A DNA stretch of 64,000 nucleotides, from the NCBI RefSeq assembly GCF_001704415.2, contig NW_017189517.1, positions 9,249,167 through 9,313,166 of the forward strand, read 5' to 3'. Below, piece by piece: positions 43,561-54,600 of this stretch. Source of the stretch: Capra hircus. Its lineage: Eukaryota; Chordata; Mammalia; Artiodactyla; Bovidae. The notes beneath the pieces were generated by a model. That model was not told where the DNA came from and ran no database searches. It saw nothing but the letters and a program-made list of their open reading frames with translations. The position numbers were made by a program, and so were the translations under genes. How positions within the stretch are numbered: position 1 is the stretch's first letter; the number at the start of each line of letters is the position of its first letter.

Positions 43561-44130
43561 TCTTCTACCTTTCATTGACTCATAACTGCATTCAACAATC
43601 AAGATCATGACAGAATAGCCAATATTTACCCTGGAAAAGGAATACTAAAGGAAATGATTTCCCAAAAATCCTACTGATGCATCCCTTTTCTGATGCATTA
43701 CAATTTCTATGAACAAAGGAGTTAAACACCAGCACCTCCCTCCCAAATCATAGCAATGCTGCTAAGAAAACAGCAAAGCCTACAACAAAATGCTGTGTTT
43801 TAATTCCCCTCTCTGCCTGTGTGATGGTGTCCCTGCCCAGGGCCACAGACGGGAGAGAGACCAAGTAGAGCTGTCCAGCAGGATCCCGTTGGAGAGTGTG
43901 TGTTGCATGATGTGAAAAAAATCGCAGCCGTGCCCTGTTCCTGAAAACAGTGTGTCCAGTTCCACCCACATCCTCTGAGCACTTGCCATGGGCTCACAAC
44001 ACTGAAGATACAGAGATGAGAAAAAGACAGTCCGTAGGCTCCAGTCCCCCATTCTCTGCGTTTGGGGGTCTGTGGGGGAGAAGAAAGAAGAGAAGCAGTG
44101 CAAAAAGGACCAGTACAAAAATGCTGTCCT
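43561..44130. other. Unassigned sequence
   Basis: Overlapping minus-strand frames (43748-44118) have no recognised domain and lack gene context; 43975-44020 may be an eroded L2 end. Confidence 0.35.
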
Positions 44131-44262
44131 GGGTCTTCCCTGGCTGTCCAGCAGTTAAGATTTCACCTCCAAATGCAGGGGGTTCGGGTTCAATCCCTGG
44201 TCAGGGAGCTAAGATCCCACATGCCTCATGGCCAAAAAGCCAAAACGTAAAACAGAAGCAAT
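44131..44262 (+). mobile_element. CHR-2 SINE
   Basis: 'gggtcttccctggctgtcca', 'gcagttaagatttcacctcc', 'ggttcaatccctggtcaggg' and a 'ggccaaaaagccaaaa' tail. Confidence 0.9.
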
Positions 44263-44414
44263 ACTATAACAAATACCATAAAGACTTAAAAATAGTCCGC
44301 GTCAAAAAAAATTAGAACAACAACCACACACACACCAAGAAACATTGTACCTCCTCTGAACTCCCTTAGCACGTCTGCTGTGCCTCCCTTATGGCATTTC
44401 CACTTCCTTTCTAT

Positions 44415-44680
44415 CTGGTGTTTATAAAGAGGCAGAGTGGTGTAGTAGCAAGTACTGAGCTTGGCAATCAGATGCTGCCTTAAATCCCAGCTCCTTCATT
44501 TAAGCAGCTGGGTAAAGTTAAGTCATTTAACCTTTCTTGCCCTCAGTTTCCTCACCTTAAAAATGGCATGTACAATATTTATCTCACAGAACTGTCGGAA
44601 GGAGTCACTTGGAAAGGTATTGTAAAGTGCCTAGCACAGGACGTGGTACATAGGAAGTCTTCAATAAGGAGCAAAACTTA
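44415..44680 (+). mobile_element. MIR SINE
   Basis: Full-length MIR including its 5' tRNA-related part ('agaggcagagtggtgtagta'), core 'ttaaatcccagctccttcat' and 3' end 'gtaaagtgcctagcacagga'. Confidence 0.88.
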
Positions 44681-45084
44681 TTCTCATCAACACACCTTAC
44701 CTCCTGTACTAGAGGGTGAGCTCGTTGCAGGCATTTTCTCAATGTTTTTTTCTGTTATCTGTGTGTCCCCAAGAGACTCAGAAAAAAGCTGTATTTTGTT
44801 CAAGGAATGAACAAATTGTTATAGTTCGAGTACAATAACCTGTGATCCAAAGAACTGCAAACAAAGTGCTTTAAGGATTCAAAGGACAACAACACGTCTA
44901 TTGAGGGCAGGAGAAAAAAAGAAGGGTCAGGAAGAGCTTTAAGGAAGTGATAGATATTGATAACTAGAAATGACATGGAGAAAACAGTCCTTCCTAAGGC
45001 AGTTTGAATCCACATCTCTCTGGCTTCAATCCCTCGCTCTTTCCAAGCCAATTTCAGACCAGAGCTGAGTTTCTAATCCCTCCC
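44681..45084. other. Unassigned sequence
   Basis: A weak L2-like 3' end may lie at 44700-44790. Otherwise nothing recognised. Confidence 0.35.
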
Positions 45085-45290
45085 CCAGTATAAAAGGAAA
45101 GTCATGGTGTAGTAAAAAGCCAAGAAATGCAAGTCTCAGTCAGCCAAAGACTCATATAATCTTAGGCCTGGCACTTCATCTCTCTAAGCCTCTGCTTTCT
45201 CATCTATAAAATGGGAACATAAAAAAAAATACATTGCTATCTCACAGAGTTGTTGAGCATCACATGCTCAACAAATGGACAGCTGTAGTT
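45085..45290 (+). mobile_element. MIR SINE
   Basis: 'aagtcatggtgtagtaaaaa' (5' part), 'cacttcatctctctaagcct', 'ctttctcatctataaaatgg', 'tcacagagttgttgagca'. Confidence 0.8.
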
Positions 45291-45559
45291 TCTTCCCTGG
45301 GCTGCCAATGATTCTGCTCACGTACTCTGCAAATTTGACAAAAAACAAGCTCAACGTACAGATATACTCAGCCAGCCAGGCATCCCAGTTGCCTGGAATA
45401 TTAGATTTTGTATCAAGTTTTGTAAGTCACTTTTCACTCCTAGTTTTGATAATCACCTTAAGAGCTGGGACATCCTGACTCTTTTCAGTGTTGACTGAAA
45501 CTTCATACAGCAGATGACAGTTTTGGTAAAATAGGATTGCTAGATGATGTTATAATAGG
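45291..45559. other. Unassigned sequence
   Basis: No recognised feature. Confidence 0.4.
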
Positions 45560-46400
45560 ATCCTTAAGAAACTTTGGGAAACCTTGCCTCCAAAGCAAAA
45601 TAAAATGAACGGCAAGCTGATCGCAGCAGTCCTGAAGAGAAAAGTGAACACGCTGCTATCAGAAAGCCAACAAGGAGCTGAGCATAGAAGGCGATGACAC
45701 AGGGGCGCCAATGGGGAGCTTCGGCTGTACAGCTTTATATCCAACAGTTTTGGTTTAAATAAAGCTATAGACTATATCAGACAAAAAGGAGGGAACTTCC
45801 AGAACCATGATGATATATTAAATTCCATCCCAGGCTCAATAAACTATGACTTATAAGGCTTGTAAAATCTTTACAGGGCTCCTGACAGCTCCACATGTGC
45901 TGATGGCCAGAAGAATGGAACTTTTGCAAAACATCTGCTAAATCATGCATTTTGGCTAGAATTTCTCTGTCTGCCCATGATGACAAAATACAGAGGGAGT
46001 GGAGCGCACTGAGCTTTGAGAGAGTGTAGGGGGGTGTTTTTGCACAATATAGGGGCTGCTTATTTAAAGTGGCATTTTGTCATAGCTTCCATCTGTAGAT
46101 GCCATTCTAACCATATCGGATGAAAGCTGCTCTCTCCTAATTTTAATCATGCCTGAGCAACAAGACTTTGCTCATCACATATTGAATTACATCAAGGGTC
46201 TACTAGAAGACACAAAGCTTCTGGTAACTTCTGACACACATGAGCCTGAATAGATTACTCTCAGCAGGCTAAAAGAGTTTCCTAATAAGTTTAACTGGAG
46301 TTCATGTACAGATGGGAAAAATAAATGGACTTGCGTGGATAACCAAATGGTTTTCCATTGTCCAGGAAAGTTGCAAATCAAGTGATTGGAACTTTTTCAT
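45560..46400. promoter_or_regulatory. Candidate conserved non-coding sequence
   Basis: Repeat-free. 45600-45720 is GC-richer with CpGs ('aggggcgccaatgggg' is partly like a CTCF core but incomplete), and 46060-46200 has 'aaccatatcggatgaaagct' and 'taattttaatcatgcctg'. Inference from composition only. Confidence 0.22.
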
Positions 46401-46645
46401 ATCATGCTGAGTTTTGTTTCAGAACTCAAGTGCTTGTGGAGTAAGAACATGGAGAAACAGGCTGATAAAAGAAGCTTTCATCTTTCACCTTTTCGATGCT
46501 GCTTTGGATTTTTGAGGTTTTTAAAGAGTATTACTCAGATGATTGGAATCTGAGTAAGGAAACAAAAGGAATTGGAATGGTGCTCTTCGTCTCCATTCTC
46601 CTCTCAGTTTTACTAACCACTTCTCTTGCTGTCCCCAGAGGACTA
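46401..46645. other. Unassigned sequence
   Basis: No feature recognised. Confidence 0.4.
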
Positions 46646-46648
46646 TAC

Positions 46649-46681
46649 AATGTGTGTGTGTGGGGGGGGGGGGGGGTGGGG
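46649..46681. repeat. (GT)n followed by a 15-G run
   Basis: A short GT dinucleotide run leads into 15 consecutive G at 46662-46676, then TGGGG. Assembly and length are likely unreliable here; the short frames over it are artefacts. Confidence 0.95.
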
Positions 46682-46904
46682 CATGCTCGGAAATCACTCT
46701 TGGTTGGGACACCCAGGACTGAATTCAGGATCCTTTGTAATTTGGATCTGTAGCCAAACCCTTGGGCTTGAAACCAACCGGGTAGGGTGCCACCTTTCCA
46801 ATGCCCACTGAATCGAGTTAGTTGCTCAAATTCTAAAAATATTGGGACAACCTAAGGTTGCTGCATCTCAGTGGAAAACCACCAACTCCTAATATCCACT
46901 GGCA
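46682..46904. other. Unassigned sequence
   Basis: Nothing recognised. Confidence 0.4.
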
Positions 46905-47475
46905 ATTTATTGAGCATCTACCATACACCAGGTACCATGCTCAGTATGAGCATGGGGTACAGCAGTGAAGAAACTAGGTGGGGTGTCTGTCCTCGTGGAT
47001 TTAGTAGAGCAGATAAGCAAGCAACCAGATGAGGGCAAGGCAGAGGGATGACTGCCATGGTAGGGAGTACATATATGCTGCGTGCTAAGTCGCTTCAGTT
47101 GTGTCTGACTCTCTGCGACCCTATAGACTGTAGCCTGCCATGCTCTTTTGTCCATGGGATTTTCCAGGCAAGAATACTGGAGTGGGTTGCCATGCCCTTC
47201 TCCAGGGGATCTTCCCAACCTATGGACTGAACCTGCATCTCCAGGGAGTACACAGATAAAGCAGTGTGGTCTGTGCCTATAGGGAGCTCAGAGCCTGATG
47301 GGAGAGACATGATAGCAAATAAGCAATGACAAGACACAGTGATAGTCTCTGGAGGAAGGGAGCTCAGAGACTATGGAACCACAGAAAAAGAACTCATTCC
47401 TCTGCCTAGGAAAGATGGGAAGGGGCTGCACATAGGAGTTACCATTAAACCAGGTCCTGAAGGATGAAATGGCTG
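46905..47475 (-). mobile_element. L2 3' portion split by Bov-tA
   Basis: Reversed L2: 'caatttattgagcatctacc', 'ggggtacagcagtgaagaaa', then after the SINE 'catgatagcaaataagcaat' and 'accaggtcctgaaggatgaa'. Confidence 0.75.
47072..47242 (-). mobile_element. Bov-tA SINE, 5'-truncated, 10-bp target duplication
   Basis: Body complete, but most of the tRNA-like head is missing (stops near 'gaacctgcatctcc'). Perfect duplication 'agggagtaca' at 47062-47071 and 47243-47252 shows the copy was truncated on insertion. Confidence 0.95.
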
Positions 47476-47704
47476 ACGGGGTCCAGGACTCCAGTGCACT
47501 AAGAGTCACAATTTTTCTCCTTCAAGTGACTATGACATTCGAGTAAAGACTGATATAATCCTCACACGGTGAGCAATAAAGAGTTAAACCTCACTTCTGC
47601 CAGTCCTTTTAAGGTTCTTGAAATCCCAGGGGAGGAAGAACTCTAATCCTGCCTCATGGTAGTAGGAATGCTTTAAAGGGAGGAAACTAGGAAACATCAA
47701 AGAC
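47476..47704. other. Unassigned sequence
   Basis: Nothing recognised. Confidence 0.4.
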
Positions 47705-47935
47705 AGGGTGTGTTTCTGGGTGAGTGGAAAGAGCCCTGGGTTTGAGTCCTGGCTCCACCACTAACTAACTAACTGATTGGCTGACTAACTACCTATTTGA
47801 TCTTCAAGGAAACTAATTTTCTCTCAGACTCAGTTTCTTTCTCTATAAAATTGTAATAAGCACATCTGCCTTCAGGAGGGTGGTCCAGGGAAGGGGCTTG
47901 GTAAACTATAAAGCCCAATATAAATGTCAGCTATT
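47705..47935 (+). mobile_element. MIR SINE
   Basis: 'gggtttgagtcctggctcca', 'ctcagactcagtttctttct', 'aaatgtcagctattgt'. Contains a local (CTAA)n expansion at 47761-47785. Confidence 0.8.
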
Positions 47936-48399
47936 GTTTCCTGGAAGGGGGTGGCGATGGCAGGAGGTCGGGAGGAAGCAATTGGGGTTTATTCCTGGTG
48001 TCCTCTGCCAGGAAGCCAGTCCTTTCCCGATGAAACAAGCAGGCTTCCTGAAGGAGATGCACAGCCCTTGCCATCATTCCTGTGGAAACTAAGAGGGAAA
48101 ACAGTGACCTGTTTGACCAGACGGCCCGGCTCAGAGTAGGGGGGTGGTCCCTTCATGGTCTAAGGGAGGCGGTGAGGCCTGTTGTCGTGATGAGGAGGAG
48201 AACAGTAAAGACAGGAAATCCATGGAGTGTGGTAAAGACCGAGACCAAGAGAAATGGAAGAAAAGCGTACTTGTAGGGGAGAGCTGCATCAGCCAGCAGC
48301 TGAACAGGTAGCGAAGAGCACTACCCCCACTGACTTCGGACTTGGCCCTGTCACCTGCTTTGGCAAATGGAATATGAATAGACACAACATATGCTACTT
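47936..48399. other. Unassigned GC-richer sequence
   Basis: GC-rich with several overlapping short frames and no recognised domain; no CpG island. Confidence 0.35.
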
Positions 48400-49000
48400 A
48401 CAAGCACAAGCAAGCTTTTAATGGGCTGGCGTTAAGTTGGCTTTGCCCTTCTCGCTCCTGCCCTATGAGAACAGCACGTCCCACCAAATGGCCGCTCTTT
48501 CAGCCGGGCTTCCAGAATGAGCACTGTGGGGCCAAGCTGGATGGAGCACAGCAGCATCACAGCTGACCTGCAGCCTCCACATGCTAGCAACAAGGAGACA
48601 GGTGTTTAAGTCTAGGGTGCACAAACTACAGCCCCTGGGCAAAATAGGGCCCGCTGCCTGTTTTTTGTGTAGCATGTGAGCTAAGAACATTTCTTTATAT
48701 TTTTCAATGGTTTACAAACATATCAAAAGAATAGGATTTTATGGCATGAAAGTTCTGTGAAATTCCAATTTCTGTGGCTTTCAGCAAACTTTTATTGGAA
48801 CACAGCCATGTTTGTCTGTTTGCACAGTGTATGCGGCTACCTTTGTGCTACGAGGGCAGAGCTGAATAGCTGTGACACAGACCATATGGCCCACAAAAGC
48901 CCTAACTATTTACTATCTGGCCCTTTACAGAAAAATTTTGTCAAACTCTGGTTCAAGCCCCACAATACTGGAGTTGTTTTTAACCTTGCAAAAGATGACT
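48400..49000 (+). mobile_element. LTR-like remnant (MLT1-type?) hosting a hAT transposon
   Basis: 'ccctatgagaacagcacgtc', 'atggagcacagcagcatca', 'caacaaggagacagg' and, after the hAT element, 'caagcccca...ggagttgttt' follow the pattern of the 3' half of an MLT1-like LTR. Weak assignment. Confidence 0.4.
48613..48951 (+). mobile_element. hAT-type non-autonomous DNA transposon with 8-bp target duplication
   Basis: Recognised by 'gcacaaactacagcccctgg', 'gcaaacttttattggaacac', 'agccatgtttgtctgt', 'ctgtgacacagaccatatgg' and 'tttactatctggccctttac'. Ends are imperfect inverted repeats. Flanks 'tttaagtc' and 'ttcaagcc' (48605-48612, 48952-48959) match at 6 of 8, differing only by T/C transitions, the size expected for hAT. 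Family name not recalled. Confidence 0.75.
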
Positions 49001-49175
49001 AACATAAAGTACTTAAGTTCACCAAGCTCAGTTTCCTCATCTGCAAAATAAAAACGAAAACAGGCCCACATTCACTGGGTTTTTAGAGGATTAAATCATA
49101 GTGCATCTAATGCATTCAAAATGCAACCTGCCACATAGCAGGCATTCGTGATTATGATCAAAGGGCCATCAGATT
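49001..49175 (+). mobile_element. MIR SINE
   Basis: 'gctcagtttcctcatctgca', 'gaggattaaatcatagtgca', 'ccacatagcaggcattcgt'. Confidence 0.75.
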
Positions 49176-50979
49176 CCTGAAGCAAGCACAGGAAGAAGGA
49201 AAGAAGACAAAGGAAAGGAAAACTAAAGATAAGGATCAGACAAAATGCAGCAGGACTGAGACACTGGTCTAACTACCTATGACTAGATAATGCCCTGGAT
49301 AAAGTAGTACGACATGCTTGTAATGAACTGTAAAACTGATATTAACTTCTAGGTAATATCAAATCTGTTTCAAAGTCATCTAGGAGATATGGCTTGTTGA
49401 GTGAATATCTTTGGGGCACAGGTGACAACTTAAGAATCCCCAAATGGGGCATTGTTATATATATATATGTACCTTCATGGACCATCCCTCTGGTATTTGG
49501 ATTGGTACCCAGACCGTAATCTACCTGGACTCCTTTTACTTGGTACTTGAGGGGCCAAGTGACTGACACCCTGAAAAATGATGGCCACAATGTGTCATAT
49601 TCCACATTGACTGAGAGTTGGTTGAGCACCTAAATTCCAGTGGTTAGCAGATTATATATAAATTCTTTCAGTATAGATTTCTTCCTTGACTCTGTACCTG
49701 TATATATCAATACAGAGTCTTCAATGTAAACCATTTGTGCTCCATGCCTACTCTATTGTGGTCTTCTTTCTCTGGATGCCCAGAAGAAGAGAGAAGCAAC
49801 GGGTAAGATTCAAAAGGTAATATTTAAAAAGGCCTTCAGAAGGCATTTCCAGAGCCCCTTTGGATACTCAGTAGAGGAAATAAAACTATTCAGAAAAGAA
49901 CAAAAATGCTGGTCCCTTCTGCTCTACACTCCTGGAGCCCTGGGAGGTTTTCCTAAAATTAAATTAATTCCCTTTCTCTCCAAAAGCAGATTCAGTGGCA
50001 AGCCTGTGTGGCTGAGCCACCTGACTCAACTCCACATTTTCCCTGGTGTAATCTATTCTAGGCAGAATATTGAACAGTATTCCTCAAGTACTTAGAGTTT
50101 GACTTAATTACTTACTTTATTTAACTTCTACAGTTCTAAAACTGAAGTGTCTCATAGGTGATCTTTTGAAGGCTAGATGATGTGGAAATATTTCAGTCAT
50201 TGGCCAAATATTTTGTTCTTGTCTCCCTTTCCAGATGTAAAATCCATTAGTTGCTAAGGCTGCCTCTGTGTTGCTGTAAAGTGGAACCAGAATGCTTTTC
50301 TCAGAAATATTAGATACTCCAAAAGTTTCTTTGGAAGCTCACCATTCAGAGCATGTGTAACATAAGGCTGGAAACTCCTAGGTCCCTCTCCCTTGATACT
50401 CGCTATGAGGAATTTATCAGGCTCTTCTGAATCTGCTAAATCATCTTGACGGCTTGCTGCAGCGTTTTGAAAAACACATGCACCATTTTGTCATGGAGAT
50501 CACCTTTTTATTTTTTTAAGAGTCCAAACAAGCCGAAAAGCTTCCAAGTAATTTGGGACTAAAGAGAAACACATTTCAGAAAGGTCCCAGAGTAGCCCTT
50601 CTGCTGACACCCCAGGACCGGTTCCCCCAGGCTGCTTCCATGAGTCCATCTCCTCTCAGAAGCGCTGGTGTACATTCTAACTCAGGCTTCCCACTCCTCT
50701 ATTTCCTTTTCTGTCAGCAGCAGCTTGGTAGAGCCGCGAGACTTTCCTATTTCTTTCCTACTTTTCTCTATGAATAAATCATGCAAAAGCCTGCCACCAT
50801 TCCTGTCACTTCATCAGAGTTCATCTGTTCTTGTCCATCAGCGTTTTCCCTTCATGCCCCTATGGCGTTCAGGCAAGGCAAAGAGTTCACATTCTCATGG
50901 GCCCTGTAGACAAGCACCTTCGATGACTCCCTCACAGGCAGTCTCACAGTTCTCTCCCTCACTTATCCCACCAGAGAGC
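49176..50979. other. Unassigned sequence
   Basis: About 1.8 kb without a recognised gene or repeat. Minus frame 49342-49629 (95 codons) and plus frame 50668-51054 (128 codons, Ser/Pro-rich) have no domain and no gene context. Confidence 0.4.
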
Positions 50980-51190
50980 CCGAGCTCACCTTTGTCCCCT
51001 GTGTCTTCATCACCTATTCACTTATCTGTATCCCACTGGACTAGGAGCCCTTGAAGAACAGAGACCACATCTTATTTCTCTCTGAATGCCCAGGACATTT
51101 GGTTGCCTGGCACCAGGCAAATGCTTAACGTATATATTTGTGAAATGAAGGAGTGAGTGAGTAAGTCAGTCAGTGAATCAGTCAAGCAGT
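50980..51190 (+). mobile_element. L2 3' end with tetranucleotide tail
   Basis: 'ctaggagcccttgaagaaca', 'agagaccacatcttatttct', 'gcaaatgcttaacg', then a (GTGA/GTCA)n-type tail corresponding to the L2 'tgaatgaatg' terminus. Confidence 0.7.
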
Positions 51191-51956
51191 CAATGAATTC
51201 ATTTATTCCAAAAGTATAATGATACCTCAGCGATGCATAACCTTTGGGAGAAGTGGCTGAGTATTCTTTGCAGGGAGGTGTAGGCTCTTCCGGGGTTTCT
51301 CAGTGTCTTTTTGTTAAATTCCTGGTTCTCTGTGATGATCTTGGCAAGGAGTAAGCAAGTAGCATTAGCAACTGCAATTCAGTTACACACACTGCAGTGT
51401 TCTGTGGCTGGAGGAATATAACAAATGTGTTCCTGCCTCCAGTAGGAGAGTGAAAACATGTCTTCCTGCCCTCCTTGTGCTGGCCCCACCAAAGACTCAC
51501 ATTCATCTACTTAATTATCTCTGACACCAAGAAACCTCATTACATCACTTTCTTGGTCTCTCTCACCCTCTTGTCTTTCCCTGTGTTATATGAGAACAGG
51601 AGGTGATCAGTGATCATCCTAATGGTAGTGATAATGGTGGTAGATGGGTGATATGGAAGTGAAGAGCTCTGAGTGATTTCAGCTGATTTCTTGATGCAAA
51701 TTTAATCATGTTCAAGTTTCTACCCATCTCTCACAATATTTATGTACATTAAAGTGGCCCTTCCTTTTTTTGTGGAAAATCTCTCTCTTGTGGATGACCT
51801 CAGTCCTAACCTAGTGTATTAAATTAGGATTTTACGTAATGTAGTCAATTCTAAATGTTGATTATTCAAACAATGGATTATCCAAGAAAATTTGAAACTC
51901 TAAACTGGCTTTCTGCCTGCTCCCCCAGTCTCCCACTCAGCTCCACCTAAACATAA
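51191..51956. other. Unassigned sequence
   Basis: No gene or repeat recognised. Confidence 0.4.

Positions 51957-51984
<28 letters not shown>
51957..51984. repeat. (CA)n microsatellite
   Basis: About 14 uninterrupted CA units; likely polymorphic. Confidence 0.98.
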
Positions 51985-51987
<3 letters not shown>

Positions 51988-52566
51988 TTACCATCTTTCT
52001 CTTAATTGGTTATGGCCCCAAGCAACACAAGCCAATTTTATCATTAACATAAGAAAAAAATGACTGGATGTCAAACCTGTGCCCCCAAACTTGTGTAATC
52101 CAATCAAACATTTGGCTCTGTACTGTTTTGCTTGTATATGAGGTGATGAAAACAAAATGAGTGTGTCAGGCACTTTGGGAGTTGTTTCAAATTTCTGAAG
52201 CCAATAAGGTATCACTCCATAAATTACTATTGCAGTACACTAAACAGAGCCCTGGTAGCCTTAATGAAGAAATGTTTCTCTGGGAATGCCAGTTTACTCA
52301 GAGGAATAACTTCCCCAGGTTGACAACAATTAGCGTGCAAGCACTTCCATAGACATGGAATATTTTATACTATGTCGGGTCCATTGTTTACTTGGTTGGA
52401 TATTATTGTGAAGCTGTTGAAAGAAATCAGTTTTCCATTTTGCTATCAGTCTCAATGATTTACATTCATAACTTGGGCTTGACTATATATGCAAACATAA
52501 CAGTGAGACCAAAGTATTGGTACAGCAGATGAGGTTCAGTATTCAACAAAGAACATTTATTTAAAG
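51985..52566. other. Unassigned sequence
   Basis: No gene or repeat recognised. Confidence 0.4.
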
Positions 52567-52970
52567 GATGAGGGAATTGCCTGGCAGTCCAGTGGTTGGT
52601 TGGAGAAGGCAATGGTACCCCACTCCAGTACTCTTGCCTTGAAAATCCCATGGGCAGAGGAGCCTGGTGGGCTACAGTCCATGGGGTTGCTAAGAGTTGA
52701 ACACAACTGAGCGACTTCACTTTCACTTTTCACTTTCATGCATTGGAGAAGGAAATGGCAACCCACTCCAGTATTCTTACCTAGAGAATCCCAGGGACGG
52801 GGGAGCCTGGTGGGCTGCCATCTATGGGGTCGCACAGAGTCGGACATGACTGAAGCGACTTAGCAGCAGTAGCAGCAGCCAGTGGTTGGTACTCAGTGCA
52901 CTCTCCCTTGTTTTGGGGAACTAAGATCCCACGAGCCATGCAGTGTGGCAAAAAAAAAAAAAAAGGATGA
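52567..52970 (+). mobile_element. CHR-2 SINE split by Bov-A2
   Basis: 'gatgagggaattgcctggca' and 'gtccagtggttgg' before the insertion; 'tactcagtgcactctccctt', 'ggggaactaagatcccacga' and a poly-A tail after it. Confidence 0.88.
52601..52878 (+). mobile_element. Bov-A2 SINE with 12-bp target duplication
   Basis: Complete plus-strand copy with (AGC)n-like tail. Perfect duplication 'ccagtggttggt' at 52589-52600 and 52879-52890 within the CHR-2. Confidence 0.97.
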
Positions 52971-53269
52971 GATAGCTTGAAGTGATTAATCAGAGTAGAT
53001 AGTAATATGAACTCCTTCCAGATTTAGTTTGAACACACCCTCTAATCTATCAGGAAATTATTTACGTATAGTAATCTTAAAATGGATCAACTTTCCCTGT
53101 GGGAATCCTATGTATCTGTCATCCCAGTTCAAATGCTGATTTTACAAAGCCTGCCTGGATCTGCAACAGAACCCTCCAGGAAGAAAGAACAGAGCAGATA
53201 AATGCCCAGCTACGGGAAAGAATTTGGCTTCTGTTAGGAACTGAAAGGAGGGCATGATTGCTGGAACAT
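52971..53269. other. Unassigned sequence
   Basis: Nothing recognised. Confidence 0.4.
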
Positions 53270-53790
53270 GGGAAGCAAGGGTAAGAGGGGAGCAAATGGG
53301 ACTGGTAATAGTGATGGAGGCATTGTTCGTTCTAGGAGTATTAGAAAGTTATTGAAAAAAAAATACACAGGAGATATAGATAGGGGTGGAATGACATGGG
53401 CAATACAATCTTATAGGCTTTTCCAAAAGATCATTCCTGCTGTAGTTTAGAGCACAGAGAAGACAGAGATAAGACCAGTGAGCTAACTTATCAAGAAGGT
53501 GTCCAGGTGAGAGGTGATGGTAGCCTAGACTAGTTAGTTGTGGCAATGGAGGTGGTGAAAAGAAAATAGACTTACTACATCTCAGAGGCAAAAATGCTAG
53601 GACTTGTTGGTGAACAGGATACAAGGGGTGAAATTTGAAAAAGAATACAAAGAATCTCTTCCAGGCTGTGGCTTTTAATAGCTATTCGGGTGATCATGAC
53701 ACAGAGATTGAGAACCCTAGAGACTCAAAATAGCACTCTGGGGTACTTTTCAAGTAAGAGATGTTTATAGATTAAGGGGCTATCAACTCT
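53270..53790 (-). mobile_element. L2 ORF2/3' fragment
   Basis: Reversed L2: 'gaatgacatgggcaatacaa', 'gaaggtgtccaggtgagagg', 'tgatggtagcctagactagt', 'atggaggtggtgaaaagaaa'. Frames are broken. Confidence 0.7.
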
Positions 53791-54068
53791 CATCTTTGTG
53801 CTTAAGGAGCTAGGATTAATTTCAGTCCAATTAACTTAGCTCATCTTTTTAAGTCAATATTTAACCAGTGAATTCATTAAGATATACTGAGGAAAGGTCG
53901 ACTATGTGGTCAGTAGTGCCTATGATCAATGTGGGAACAAAATAACCTTTCAAAACTAAAGCAGAGCTTTTTTAATGGCCATTTCACTAACTAGTATTGG
54001 CGATTGTATTGGCAATATACAACTTGAAAGTACAAGTCACTTTCTGATTTAAAGTGATATCCTGGATG
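53791..54068. other. Unassigned sequence
   Basis: Nothing recognised. Confidence 0.4.
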
Positions 54069-54290
54069 AGGCTAGTGCTCAGTTGCTTCAGTTGTGTCCA
54101 ATTCTTTGTGACCCCATGGACTGTAGCCCTCCAGGTTCCTCTGTCCATGGGATTCTCCAAGCAAGAATATAGGAGTGGGTAGCCATTCCCTCCTCCAGGG
54201 GATCTTCCTGACCCAGGGATTGAATCTGCCTCTCTTATGCCTCCTGCATTGGCAGGCAGGTTCTTTACCACTAGTACCACCTGGGAAGTT
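54069..54290 (-). mobile_element. Bov-tA SINE
   Basis: Minus-strand copy with the extended head variant ('ctgcctctcttatgcctcct'), matching the plus-strand 'gacataagagatgcg' form at 58.4 kb. No clear target duplication. Confidence 0.93.
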
Positions 54291-54424
54291 TCTGATGAAA
54301 GAATCTTTCAAAAATAATATATTAATTAGACAAATATTTCAGTAGACATAAAACTAAGCTGAACATTAAGAATCAGAAAAAACTGAAATGACATGGCATG
54401 TAAAATAAATAAGGCATAGTTATG

Positions 54425-54600
54425 TTTAAAATACTAAACTAAGAGTCAGTTATGATTCTGATTTTGCCATAAATTCACTTTTTGACCTTAAGCACAATTC
54501 CCTTTGTTTGGGGGGCCATTGTTTCTCCATTTACAAAATGAGGGGGTTGGATTCAATGAGCTCTAAGATTTTGTTCAGTTCCAGCACTCTGTGAGTCTTA
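54425..54600 (+). mobile_element. MIR-family SINE
   Basis: 'attctgattttgccataaat', 'gtttctccatttacaaaatg', 'ggggttggattcaatgagct' and 'gttcagttccagcactctg' match a MIR-type SINE with the 3' extension seen in MIR3-like copies. Confidence 0.6.

Noticed and set aside
46496..46811. Gly-rich frames over the G run
   Set aside because: Artefact of the homopolymer.
50668..51054. 128-codon Ser/Pro-rich frame
   Set aside because: No domain, no splice context, and its 3' end overlaps an L2 fragment.
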